Assembly (NCBI GenBank): GCA_052032335.1
Contig: JBPEWV010000079.1
Span: forward strand, 1 to 56,066
From: Pleionea sp052032335
GTDB lineage: Bacteria > Pseudomonadota > Gammaproteobacteria > Enterobacterales > Kangiellaceae
Length of the DNA: 56,066 nt
Direction of reading: 5' to 3'
Shown here: positions 8,221 to 16,073 of the stretch, piece by piece
Position numbering within the stretch: the stretch's first letter is position 1
Layout of the letters: each line of letters begins with the position of its first letter
The notes under the pieces: model-generated
What the model was told of the DNA's origin: nothing
What the model saw: only the letters and a program-made list of their open reading frames with translations
The model's database searches: none
Made by a program: the position numbers and the translations under genes

Positions 8221-8736
8221 ATGCGCAACTGGACAATAGCCATCTTCTTATTGCTCATCTCAATGCATATTTCGGCAAACGAGTACATCGGTTTATCGAT
8301 GGGTGGTGAAACCAATGACTCGGATTCTCGCGCTGCTTTGGCCGAGTTGAATTATGTCGGCCGTCACAATAAGAATGTTTCGATTTACTTGGGATGGGCG
8401 TGGCGCAATGTGGGTTCTGATGCCGCGACAGCGCAGCGGGATAAATTCAGCTTGCTCGGTACTCAGGCCGGTTTTCAGGTGCACCCAAATTTTTCTACGA
8501 TCAAACCGTTCATTGGACTCGGTTTATATACCTCTCAAGTCCGGTTGTGTGAGGCCGAAACCGCCGACACCTGCGCACATCAGCACAGTCTGGCACTGTT
8601 TCCGGAAGTGGGGCTGCATATTTCGCCGGTTGAGTCGCTCGAATTTACGCTAAAAGCCCGGCAGTATTATTTCGATCGGAGCTATCTTGCGAACGATCGT
8701 TTGTTCGCGGTGAGCATCAGCTTCTATTTTAGATAA
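8221..8736 (+). CDS. predicted small outer-membrane beta-barrel or periplasmic protein, unknown function
   Basis: A 171-residue protein with a signal peptide (NWTIAIFLLLISMHISANE, cleavage near residue 20). The mature part is rich in alternating hydrophobic strands, for example KPFIGLGLYTSQV and SLEFTLKARQYYFDRS, and ends SISFYFR, an aromatic C-terminus typical of outer-membrane barrels. The pattern resembles OmpA-like/OMP_b-brl eight-stranded barrels, but no specific family is recognised. It contains two cysteines (CEAETADTC) that could form a loop disulfide. The frame is open back to 8164, but a TATAAT at 8182 makes the signal-peptide ATG at 8221 more likely. It stands alone after the rplS terminator. 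Confidence 0.6.
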   Translation: MRNWTIAIFLLLISMHISANEYIGLSMGGETNDSDSRAALAELNYVGRHNKNVSIYLGWAWRNVGSDAATAQRDKFSLLGTQAGFQVHPNFSTIKPFIGLGLYTSQVRLCEAETADTCAHQHSLALFPEVGLHISPVESLEFTLKARQYYFDRSYLANDRLFAVSISFYFR

Positions 8737-8929
8737 GCAAGCGTTCAACGATTACAGCGGGAACGTAATCTCGAGCCAATGTACTGTGTTCGACAGTCTC
8801 GTTTCGATGCAGCTTCTTGTTTCTTCTCATTTTTAGCCACCTGATTTGGGGGGGCAGTTTGATTTGCGCAACCACTGAGCGAAAGAGAGTTGAAGCGAGT
8901 AATAACATTGGCACGACGCGTGATAACAT
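8729..8929 (-). CDS. possible 66-residue membrane or exported small protein
   Basis: A minus-strand frame from an ATG at 8929 with GGAG 5 bases upstream. It encodes a hydrophobic start (VVPMLLLASTLFRSVVAQ) followed by a basic stretch (WLKMRRNKKLHR). No family is recognised. It overlaps the end of the plus-strand outer-membrane-like gene by 8 bases. The ribosome site and the hydrophobic N-terminus are the only support, so this may be a chance frame. Confidence 0.25.
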   Translation of the reverse strand: MLSRVVPMLLLASTLFRSVVAQIKLPPQIRWLKMRRNKKLHRNETVEHSTLARDYVPAVIVERLLI

Positions 8930-9083
8930 GGAAGCTCCGTTTCTATAAATAAAGTTAGATATTGATGGCATAGTCGCACGATGCGATATTAGTCGACTAG
9001 AATAAAACGTGGGAAATCTTTCCATTGCCGTGACAATGTCTTTTTAAAATAGGACACTTTCAATTAATGTGAAATCGATACTG
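8930..9083. other. rest of the intergenic stretch before ogt
   Basis: Together with the doubtful small frame at 8729-8929, this makes a stretch of about 350 bases after 8736 with no convincing gene. I see no RNA gene, repeat or clear promoter here apart from an AT-rich segment before 9084. Confidence 0.5.
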
Positions 9084-9575
9084 ATGACCGAGAACTCTTT
9101 GAATTCTTTCGTGACGTTAACGCCATTTGGCAAAATTGAGTGTCTAAGCAACGACAATGCGCTGTTGAAAATCAACTTGAACTCACCGCTTGACCTTGGT
9201 CAACCCAAAACAGCGTTAGAAAAACAATTGCAGGTTCAATTAGATGCGTTTTTCGAGGGCGAGCGTCGGTCTTTTTCGATTCCTTTAATAATTGAGTCGA
9301 CACTCTTTCAAAAACGAGTGTGCCAAGCGCTGCAAAAGATTCCGCTGGGCACTACCGTGACTTATGGCGCATTGGCAGAGCAGCTGAGTTCGTCGCCTCG
9401 AGCCGTAGGTGGTGGTTGTCGACGCAATCCTATTCCGTTGATCATTCCTTGCCACAGAGTGGTTGCGAGTGAAGGTATTGGTGGATTTTCCGGTAAAACG
9501 TCTGGCAAGCTTGTTTCTGCCAAACAATGGTTGTTAAACCATGAACAGGAAATGGTAAGTCATGGAAGTTGTTGA
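9084..9575 (+). CDS. ogt: methylated-DNA-[protein]-cysteine S-methyltransferase
   Basis: A 163-residue suicide repair enzyme that moves methyl groups from O6-methylguanine or O4-methylthymine in DNA to its own cysteine. The active site PCHRVV is present. The preceding RAVGGGCRRNPIPLII supplies the arginine finger and the asparagine hinge, and GGFSG follows. TTVTYGALAEQL marks the DNA-binding helix-turn-helix. An alternative GTG start at 9069 would add five residues; neither start has a strong Shine-Dalgarno. The 3' end overlaps xerD by 14 bases, suggesting coupled translation. It could equally be called a stand-alone Ogt or AGT; there is no Ada domain. Confidence 0.92.
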   Translation: MTENSLNSFVTLTPFGKIECLSNDNALLKINLNSPLDLGQPKTALEKQLQVQLDAFFEGERRSFSIPLIIESTLFQKRVCQALQKIPLGTTVTYGALAEQLSSSPRAVGGGCRRNPIPLIIPCHRVVASEGIGGFSGKTSGKLVSAKQWLLNHEQEMVSHGSC

Positions 9576-10443
9576 ACAGTTTCTCGATCACTTATGGATG
9601 GAGCAAGGACTAAGTGATAATACCCTAACAAGTTATCGAACCGATCTGAAAAAATTTAATCAGTGGTTAGAAAAAGAGCAAAAGCAGCTTCTGGAGGTTG
9701 ATCACGCACTATTGCAAGAGTTTTTATCTTGGCGACAATCGCAAAATTTATCCGCTCGTTCGACGGCACGGTTTTTATCGACGGTAAGACGATTTTATGG
9801 TTATTGTGTGCAGCATAACCTACTCATCGAAGATCCTTCATTAAACATTGCCTCGCCTAAATTGGGTAAGTCTTTACCACACACTTTGTCTGAGCATGAG
9901 ACAGAAACGCTACTCAGTATGCCCGATTTGGAAACGCCACTGGGCATTCGTGATAAAGCGATGTTGGAATTAATGTATTCCAGTGGACTGCGAGTGACCG
10001 AACTTGTGACCATGGAAATGTCGCAACTCGGCTTGCGGCAAGGGGTTATCCGGATTATTGGTAAAGGCAACAAAGAACGGCTGATTCCTATGGGTGAAGA
10101 GGCTTTAACGTCAATTGAAACTTACATCGCATCAGCCAGGCACGAATTATTGAAAGGCTATAATCACGATGTCATTTTTGTCAGTTTGCGAGGGCAGCAA
10201 ATGACCCGACAAACCTTTTGGCATCGTATTAAACACTACGCCAAATTGGCAGGGATTCGAAAACATCTGTCGCCCCATACGCTTCGACACGCGTTTGCAA
10301 CGCATTTGTTAAATCACGGTGCCGATTTAAGAACCTTACAAATGTTATTAGGGCATTCTGATTTATCCACCACGCAAATTTATACGTATGTAGCAAAAGA
10401 AAGATTGAAAAAACTGCATCAGGAACACCATCCAAGGGGCTGA
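9562..10443 (+). CDS. xerD: site-specific tyrosine recombinase XerD
   Basis: A 293-residue recombinase that works with XerC at dif to resolve chromosome dimers under FtsK control. The N-terminal SAM-like DNA-binding domain covers about 1-95. The catalytic domain carries R144, K168, H239, R242, H265 and the nucleophile Y274. The C-terminal segment ATHLLNHGADLR through LGHSDLSTTQIYT and the final HQEHHPRG are XerD-like rather than XerC-like. It is followed by a dsbC-like gene and recJ, as in E. coli. Its start lies inside ogt. Confidence 0.96.
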   Translation: MEVVEQFLDHLWMEQGLSDNTLTSYRTDLKKFNQWLEKEQKQLLEVDHALLQEFLSWRQSQNLSARSTARFLSTVRRFYGYCVQHNLLIEDPSLNIASPKLGKSLPHTLSEHETETLLSMPDLETPLGIRDKAMLELMYSSGLRVTELVTMEMSQLGLRQGVIRIIGKGNKERLIPMGEEALTSIETYIASARHELLKGYNHDVIFVSLRGQQMTRQTFWHRIKHYAKLAGIRKHLSPHTLRHAFATHLLNHGADLRTLQMLLGHSDLSTTQIYTYVAKERLKKLHQEHHPRG

Positions 10444-10571
10444 TGACGAGCTGACCTTGCTAATTTTGTTACTTTTTAATTCCAAAGGGCGATTTTATGA
10501 CCTTTTATCGGGTTTTTAACCCAGTTGACAGTGATGTGTGCACTATGTTGCCTTTTTCTGATGCAATCAAA

Positions 10572-10580
10572 TGATATAAT
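10572..10580 (+). promoter_or_regulatory. extended -10 promoter for the DsbC-like gene
   Basis: TGA immediately before TATAAT (10575-10580) forms an extended -10 element (TGnTATAAT) 76 bases before the chosen start. The -35 region (10552-10557, cttttt) is poor, as is common for extended -10 promoters. Confidence 0.5.
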
Positions 10581-10655
10581 GACTTAACGATAAAAGGTCG
10601 GTACCGTATATGTGTTGCGGATCTTCCAATTAACCTAAGAGTTGAAGTGAAATTT

Positions 10656-11483
10656 ATGAGTTATCGATTTTTAAGTAAAACCATTTTGGGACTGGTTTCA
10701 GTGGGTTTTGTGTTGGGCTGCAGTGAAGCCACCAGTGAGTCACCAGAGCCGGAGAAGTCTCAACCTAGAGCGGAAGCAAAACAATCGGAGCTGGCCAATA
10801 CATCAGTCGAAGACTCGATTCGAAAAACCATTGCCGAACAACTGGGTCCTGTGCCGATCGAAAAAATAAAGCTGAGTCCGATGCCCGGATTTTATGAAGT
10901 GATAGCGCAGGGACAAGTGATTTACATCAGTGAGGATCAAAAATATCTGTTTCCAGGGCCTCTGTTAGCCGTCGAAAACGCAGAGCTTGTTAACTTGACG
11001 AATCAGTCACTGAAACAATTGGATCTTGAAAAAGCCCCCGAACGCGCAAAATTAATGTCAGCAGTCGATACCAGCGACATGGTAGTTTTCAAGTCGCCAA
11101 AGGAAAAACACGTGGTTAACGTCTTTACCGATGTCGACTGCGCTTACTGTCGTCGATTGCATCAAAATATGGATGGGTATCTGTCACGCGGAATTACCAT
11201 CCAGTATCTGGCTTTTCCACGCGCGGGCATCGGTTCTGGCGCTTACAACAAACTGGTTTCAGTATGGTGTGCTAAAGATCGTCAGTCGGCAATGGACGAG
11301 GCCAAATTAAACAACAAGTTCGATCCCAAAGAATGTGAGAATCCTGTAGCCAATCAATTTACTCTGGTCAGAAAGCTCGGATTGACCGGCACACCGGCAT
11401 TGATATTATCTGACGGAGAGTTGATCAGCGGGTTTATGGAGCCGGAAAAACTTGCCAATTACCTGAATGCAAAAGAGGGATAA
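10656..11483 (+). CDS. dsbC: DsbC-family thiol:disulfide isomerase, predicted lipoprotein
   Basis: A 275-residue DsbC/DsbG-type protein. It has a signal sequence ending in a lipobox-like VLGC (C22), an acidic linker rich in E, S and P, a DsbC dimerisation domain (about 55-115) and a thioredoxin fold with active site CAYC (C162 and C165; E. coli DsbC has CGYC). A second cysteine pair (SVWCAKD and KECENP) matches the structural disulfide of DsbC. TGTPAL gives the cis-proline loop. It would isomerise wrong disulfides in periplasmic proteins. The ATG at 10656 is preferred over the GTG at 10647. Lipid anchoring is inferred from the lipobox and is unusual for DsbC. Confidence 0.88.
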   Translation: MSYRFLSKTILGLVSVGFVLGCSEATSESPEPEKSQPRAEAKQSELANTSVEDSIRKTIAEQLGPVPIEKIKLSPMPGFYEVIAQGQVIYISEDQKYLFPGPLLAVENAELVNLTNQSLKQLDLEKAPERAKLMSAVDTSDMVVFKSPKEKHVVNVFTDVDCAYCRRLHQNMDGYLSRGITIQYLAFPRAGIGSGAYNKLVSVWCAKDRQSAMDEAKLNNKFDPKECENPVANQFTLVRKLGLTGTPALILSDGELISGFMEPEKLANYLNAKEG

Positions 11484-11509
11484 TTTCTCTCGTGCGTCGC
11501 TCTTTTTCG

Positions 11510-11875
11510 TTAGAACAGAAGAGCGACGACTCGCCTTTTTTCTGCTGCCAATAGCATGAAGGTGCGACACGCAGCATCGGTCGGCATGGTGTCGATGATC
11601 AAATTACTCTGAAAGCAAAAAGCTTCAACCTCGGGTTGTAGAAAACGGCTGGACGGCCCCGTGCCCATTATAATCACCTCGGCGTCAAACTCGTGTAGTA
11701 ACTTAAGATCTTTTGCGGCAAGGCGATCAAACGACTCAAAGGGATGATCATGCTTGATACTTTCTGGCGTAATCAGCACCGGTAAGCGATAGGAGTTTTT
11801 GTTGATTTGTATTTTATCGACCTGATACGCTTCAAGTTGGATCGAATGGTCGCCATTGTCCAGTTGAATTTGCAT
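11510..11875 (-). CDS. Mth938-like domain (DUF498) protein
   Basis: A 121-residue protein of the Mth938/DUF498 (COG3737) family: YRLPVLITPESI, then AEVIIMGTGPSSRF, then IDTMPTDAACRTFMLLAAEKRRVVALL. The bacterial members have no established activity; the eukaryotic relative NDUFAF3 helps complex I assembly. I chose the ATG at 11875 because GGGAG lies 7 bases upstream; the longer frame to 12034 would overlap the divergent gene. It is divergent from the COG4255-like gene with 35 bases between the starts. Confidence 0.82.
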   Translation of the reverse strand: MQIQLDNGDHSIQLEAYQVDKIQINKNSYRLPVLITPESIKHDHPFESFDRLAAKDLKLLHEFDAEVIIMGTGPSSRFLQPEVEAFCFQSNLIIDTMPTDAACRTFMLLAAEKRRVVALLF

Positions 11876-11910
11876 AACATCACTCCCATTGATTGAGCTT
11901 ACGGTCGAAA

Positions 11911-12678
11911 ATGATAACAAATAGAAACAATCGACAACAGTTGTTGATTCCTGAACTGGAACGATTAATTGCGTTACCGCTCGACTCTTCTCAGCAATGG
12001 CGAGACTATTTGCAACGTTTTTTTTCCAAAACACCGATTGACGATGTCGAACAAGCTAAGCCAAGCCACGAAATGTTGGGCTGTTATTGGTGTCATGGGG
12101 TGAAGTTTCACCCTGACCATGCTGGTGTAAAGTTTGTTTGTGCGTCCGACCTGGTGGCTGATAAAAACAACCGCCAAGCTCTTTTATCGCAATTGAGTGC
12201 ACATTTTAACGACAGCGCTTTCAAATTTTTTGAGCATGACGACTGTCTATTGGTGAAGTCTGAACGTCCATTGCCAGAAAACTGGCCTAGCATTTTTTCT
12301 ATGGTAAACCGAAATCTATACGAGGTTTTGGAGCAAAGCGATCACGGACTGTCGTGGATTTCTTTGATCAATGAATGCCAGATGTTGTTATCATCGACGG
12401 ACACTCTGGCCAATGATTTTTCGGATTCCATTAATGGCATCTGGGTGAGTCATATACCAAACTGGCTGGCTCCGGATAATGCTAGAAACACCCAGCGGCT
12501 GATGAAAGGCGCCGAATACCTTTTGCAACAGGCTTATGCCGAGGTCGACGTTTGGCTCAACCATTGGCTAAAACAACTTCAAACTGAGGCAGGCATGTTT
12601 GATGTGGAATTGTCCGACGGACAATCTCGGTGGCAAATGAGTCGGTGGCAACGGCTTAAAAGGAAATTATTGGGTTAA
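11911..12678 (+). CDS. COG4255/RpfE-like protein upstream of recJ
   Basis: A 255-residue cytosolic protein with no signal peptide or membrane helix. The segment LINECQMLLSSTDTLANDF followed by NGIWV resembles the signature NEAQMLLHDHPVN...NSLWLWGGG of the COG4255 family. Members of that family are sometimes labelled cofactor-independent phosphoglycerate mutase-like or, in Xanthomonas, RpfE, and they typically sit next to recJ. CYWCHGVKFHPDH corresponds to the family's 'WLRADPVHL' region. Several usual residues are changed, so this is a divergent member and no enzymatic activity can be claimed. It is separated from recJ by 2 bases, so the two are probably co-translated. The ATG at 11911 is the likely start; a TTG at 11893 is possible. 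Confidence 0.6.
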   Translation: MITNRNNRQQLLIPELERLIALPLDSSQQWRDYLQRFFSKTPIDDVEQAKPSHEMLGCYWCHGVKFHPDHAGVKFVCASDLVADKNNRQALLSQLSAHFNDSAFKFFEHDDCLLVKSERPLPENWPSIFSMVNRNLYEVLEQSDHGLSWISLINECQMLLSSTDTLANDFSDSINGIWVSHIPNWLAPDNARNTQRLMKGAEYLLQQAYAEVDVWLNHWLKQLQTEAGMFDVELSDGQSRWQMSRWQRLKRKLLG

Positions 12679-12680
12679 TC

Positions 12681-14411
12681 ATGGTCATAAAAACAATAAA
12701 ACGTCGTACGGTTACGTCGATCCCTGAGACCTTGTCAGAGTTTCCGCCTCTGGTTCAAAAGCTATACGCAGCACGACAGGTTGTCGATAAAGCGGAGCTG
12801 GATAAAGGACTGACCAAGTTGTTGGACTATCGATTGCTGTCCAACATACAGGAAGCCGCCGCTGCCTTGATATCTATGATCGAACAGCAAAGTAAAGTGG
12901 TGATTGTCGGCGATTTTGATGCCGATGGTGCTACCAGTACGGCGTTGTTGATGCTTGCTTTGCCCGCTATGGGGCTGAAAAATTTGAGCTATGTGGTGCC
13001 CAATCGTTTTGAATACGGCTATGGACTTTCCGAAAAAATTGTCGACGAGGTGGCGCGCAGCCACCCAGACTGGATCATTACCGTCGATAATGGAATTTCC
13101 AATCATCAGGGGGTTTTGCGTGCCAAACATCACGGCATCAAAGTCTTGATCACGGATCATCATTTACCCGGCGAAAGTCTGCCTGAAGCGGAAGTCATCG
13201 TGAATCCTAATCTTCCGGATGATGAATTTCCGAGCAAAAATTTAGCCGGTGTTGGCGTTGCTTTCTATGTGTTAGTGGCGCTGCGAGCCGAACTGCGCAA
13301 AAGGCAGTATTTCGAATCGAACACTATGGCCGAACCGAACCTGGCCGAATGGCTCGATCTGGTTGCTCTTGGCACAGTAGCCGACGTTGTGCCGTTAGAC
13401 GCCAATAATCGACGATTGGTCGCACAAGGGCTTGAGCGCATCAAAGCAGGGCAATGTCGTCCGGGCATTAAGCTGCTTTTGCAGGCGGGTAAACGTAACC
13501 TTCATTGTTTGGAAGCAAGTGATCTGGGGTTTGCTGTTGGTCCAAGATTAAATGCCGCTGGCAGGCTGGAAGATATGTCGCTCGGTATCGAGTGCCTGTT
13601 GGCGAACACCGAGCAAGAAGCGGCTCCCATGGCCTTTGAGCTTGATGGCTTGAATCAATACCGCCGAGAAATTGAAAAGGATATGGTGGATCAAGCCATG
13701 CAGCGAATGAGCTTGAACCTGAATCAACTCAACGAGCAACGTCCGAATGCCGTTTGTTTGTTTGATGCCGACTGGCATCAGGGCGTGGTGGGACTGGTGG
13801 CGTCGAGAATTAAAGAAAAGTTGAATCGACCGGTCATCGCTTTTGCCCCCGAAAATGAAGCAACCATTAAAGGCTCTGGTCGCAGTGTTCCGGGCGTGCA
13901 CTTGCGTGATGTACTGGCAAATCTGGCTACCCGCAATCCTGAGATATTGAATAAATTTGGGGGCCACGCCATGGCAGCAGGATTATCCATTCAACGCCAG
14001 CATTTCTCAACCTTTGAATCCTTATTCGAACAGGAAGTGAATCGCTGGTTGGGCGAAGAGGTTATTGAAGATGTTGTGATGACTGATGGCGAGTTGGACG
14101 AGAACGAATTTACTCTGGAATCGGCGCTACACATTCGCAATGCTGGTCCTTGGGGGCAAGCGTTTCCTGAGCCCTGTTTCGACGGTCAATTTCAGGTGTT
14201 GAGTCAGAGAGTGGTTGGTCAAAAGCATTTAAAACTGATGCTGCAAAAGTGCGACAGTGAGTGCGAGGTTGACGCTATTTATTTCTTTCCACCAGAAGAA
14301 TTGCTGAGCCAGCCGTTGAACCGGGTTGAACTGGTTTACCGTTTAAGTATCAATGAATTTAGAGGAAGCAGTAATTTACAGTTGATGGTTGAGCAATTGA
14401 GGATATTGTAG
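12681..14411 (+). CDS. recJ: single-stranded-DNA-specific 5'-3' exonuclease RecJ
   Basis: A 576-residue DHH-superfamily nuclease used in RecF-pathway recombination and mismatch and base-excision repair. Metal-binding motifs are visible: GDFDADG at 77-83, VDNGIS near 135-140 and the signature DHH at 159-161. The DHHA1 domain has GRSVPGVHLRDVL and FGGHAMAAGLSI, and an OB-fold domain ends the protein. Length equals E. coli RecJ (577). The start is 2 bases after the COG4255-like stop. It is followed by a convergent lipoprotein gene 13 bases away. Confidence 0.96.
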   Translation: MVIKTIKRRTVTSIPETLSEFPPLVQKLYAARQVVDKAELDKGLTKLLDYRLLSNIQEAAAALISMIEQQSKVVIVGDFDADGATSTALLMLALPAMGLKNLSYVVPNRFEYGYGLSEKIVDEVARSHPDWIITVDNGISNHQGVLRAKHHGIKVLITDHHLPGESLPEAEVIVNPNLPDDEFPSKNLAGVGVAFYVLVALRAELRKRQYFESNTMAEPNLAEWLDLVALGTVADVVPLDANNRRLVAQGLERIKAGQCRPGIKLLLQAGKRNLHCLEASDLGFAVGPRLNAAGRLEDMSLGIECLLANTEQEAAPMAFELDGLNQYRREIEKDMVDQAMQRMSLNLNQLNEQRPNAVCLFDADWHQGVVGLVASRIKEKLNRPVIAFAPENEATIKGSGRSVPGVHLRDVLANLATRNPEILNKFGGHAMAAGLSIQRQHFSTFESLFEQEVNRWLGEEVIEDVVMTDGELDENEFTLESALHIRNAGPWGQAFPEPCFDGQFQVLSQRVVGQKHLKLMLQKCDSECEVDAIYFFPPEELLSQPLNRVELVYRLSINEFRGSSNLQLMVEQLRIL

Positions 14412-14424
14412 TTGAAATTGAAAA

Positions 14425-14847
14425 CTACTTATTTTTCGGATTCAGCTCAGCCAAGATTTCGCCGCAGTAGTTGGTGTTTCCCTGCCATTTAAGATCACTG
14501 ACTGTCTGACGCTCATTATCGGTGGCCGCCCGAAAGATACAAATGGCGTCTTCACCATCAATCGGAAACGTCATACCAATAGCGCCGAACCAGCCGCGCC
14601 CTCCCGTACCTGAGCCGATGGAAATCGAACTGTTGCTATCATTCCCATCCTGTTTCTTCCATTCGACGTAGATGGTGCCGTCGAGTTCGTATTGGCGGCT
14701 CGGAACGCCCAGCAGAGCAATCAGCTGAGGTAGATCGAGTTCGTTAAATGCGCTTAATTGTTGGTTAACGTCTTGTTTGCTGTAGGAGGAACAGGCTGAC
14801 AACAGCAGCAAAGCAAGTGAGAGCGCGAAAATCCTGTGAATTGCCAT
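14425..14847 (-). CDS. predicted lipoprotein, unknown function
   Basis: A 140-residue protein with a clear lipoprotein signal (IFALSLALLLLSAC, lipid cysteine C19). The mature part begins SSYSKQDVNQQL and contains LIALLGVPSRQYELDGTIYVEW, which is reminiscent of SmpA/BamE-like or 'outer membrane assembly' folds where a short LLGxP segment follows two helices. That similarity is weak and I make no family call. A glycine/serine-rich loop (SISIGSGTGGRGWFG) lies mid-protein and two cysteines are near the C-terminus. AGGGGA 7 bases upstream supports the ATG at 14847. It is inserted between recJ and prfB on the opposite strand. Confidence 0.72.
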   Translation of the reverse strand: MAIHRIFALSLALLLLSACSSYSKQDVNQQLSAFNELDLPQLIALLGVPSRQYELDGTIYVEWKKQDGNDSNSSISIGSGTGGRGWFGAIGMTFPIDGEDAICIFRAATDNERQTVSDLKWQGNTNYCGEILAELNPKNK

Positions 14848-14947
14848 CAAATTTCCCCTTATCGCCAATAGCCTCTGTCTTAATACAGGCCGTTTTTGTA
14901 CAATAGCGCCTTTTGTGAAGATTGAAAAGTAACCGGTTGCCAAAATT

Positions 14948-16046
14948 ATGTTAGAAGTCAATGCAATAAGAGAAAAAATCAAAGACCTTTCAGCTCGTAA
15001 TGTCGAGCTTAGGGGGTATCTTTGACTTCGAAACCAAGCAAGAACGTCTAACCGAAGTCGAACGGGAGTTGGAAGACCCTGCCATTTGGAACGATCCCGA
15101 GCAGGCGCAGGCTCTCGGAAAAGAGCGAGCCTCTCTAGAGCTAATTGTCGAAACCTTCAACAAACTTTCACAAGGGCTCGATGACAGTGAAGAACTGCTT
15201 CAGCTGGCACTGGAAGAAAGCGACGACGACAGTATCAGCGAAGTTGAGTCGGAACTTTCCGATCTGGAAAAGCAGTTGGAAAAACTGGAGTTTCGTCGCA
15301 TGTTTTCTGGTGCCAACGATGAAGCCGATTGCTACATCGATATTCAGGCAGGTTCTGGCGGCACCGAAGCACAAGACTGGGCGAACATGTTGTTGCGCAT
15401 GTATCTTCGCTGGGGCGAGGCGAAAGGGTTCAAAACCGAACTAATTGAAGTTTCTGACGGTGATGTTGCTGGTATTAAAAGTGGCACCATTCGCTTCAGT
15501 GGCGAATACGCCTACGGCTGGTTACGTACCGAAACCGGTGTCCACCGATTGGTGAGAAAATCACCTTTCGACTCGGGCAATCGTCGACATACCTCGTTTG
15601 CGTCAGCATTTGTCTATCCAGAAGTCAACGATGATATAGAAATCGATATAAATCCGTCTGATTTGCGTATAGATACTTACCGGGCCAGTGGTGCCGGTGG
15701 TCAGCACGTAAACAAAACCGATTCTGCGGTTCGAATTACGCATTTGCCTACGAATACCGTGGTACAGTGCCAGAACGATCGTTCGCAACATAAGAACAAA
15801 GATCAGGCCATGAAATTGTTGAAAGCCAAATTGCATGAGCTTGAAATCATGAAGCAAAACGAAGAAAAGCAGGCCATGGAAGACAACAAGTCGGATATTG
15901 GCTGGGGCAGTCAGATTCGTTCTTATGTGCTGGACGATGCCCGAATCAAAGACCTTCGAACCGGTGTCGAGAATCGAAATACTCAGGCCGTTCTCGACGG
16001 TGACCTGGATCCTTTTATCGAAGCCAGCTTGAAAGCCGGGCTGTAA
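14948..16046 (+). CDS. prfB: peptide chain release factor 2 (RF2), translated through a programmed +1 frameshift
   Basis: RF2 releases peptides at UGA and UAA. The gene starts at ATG 14948 and the zero frame stops at TGA 15023-15025 after 25 codons. Shifting +1 after CTT (15020-15022) and continuing with GAC at 15024 gives a 365-residue protein, the same length as E. coli RF2. The stop-codon-reading SPF tripeptide is at 205-207 and the peptidyl-transferase GGQ at 250-252. Residue 246 is alanine, as in most bacteria. The coding sequence is 14948-15022 joined to 15024-16046. It is followed 27 bases later by lysS, as in E. coli. Confidence 0.96.
15011..15026 (+). promoter_or_regulatory. prfB programmed +1 frameshift signal
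   Basis: The internal Shine-Dalgarno AGGGGG (15011-15016), the spacer TAT, the slippery CTT, the TGA stop and the following C reproduce the E. coli site exactly. Low RF2 leaves the ribosome pausing at UGA and favours the shift, so the site autoregulates RF2. Confidence 0.95.
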
Positions 16047-16073
16047 TAAAATATTTAACGATTGAGAAAAACT

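Noticed and set aside
10525..10530. Perfect TTGACA upstream of the DsbC-like gene
   Set aside because: No -10 element occurs 16-18 bases downstream; the extended -10 at 10572-10580 is a better promoter.
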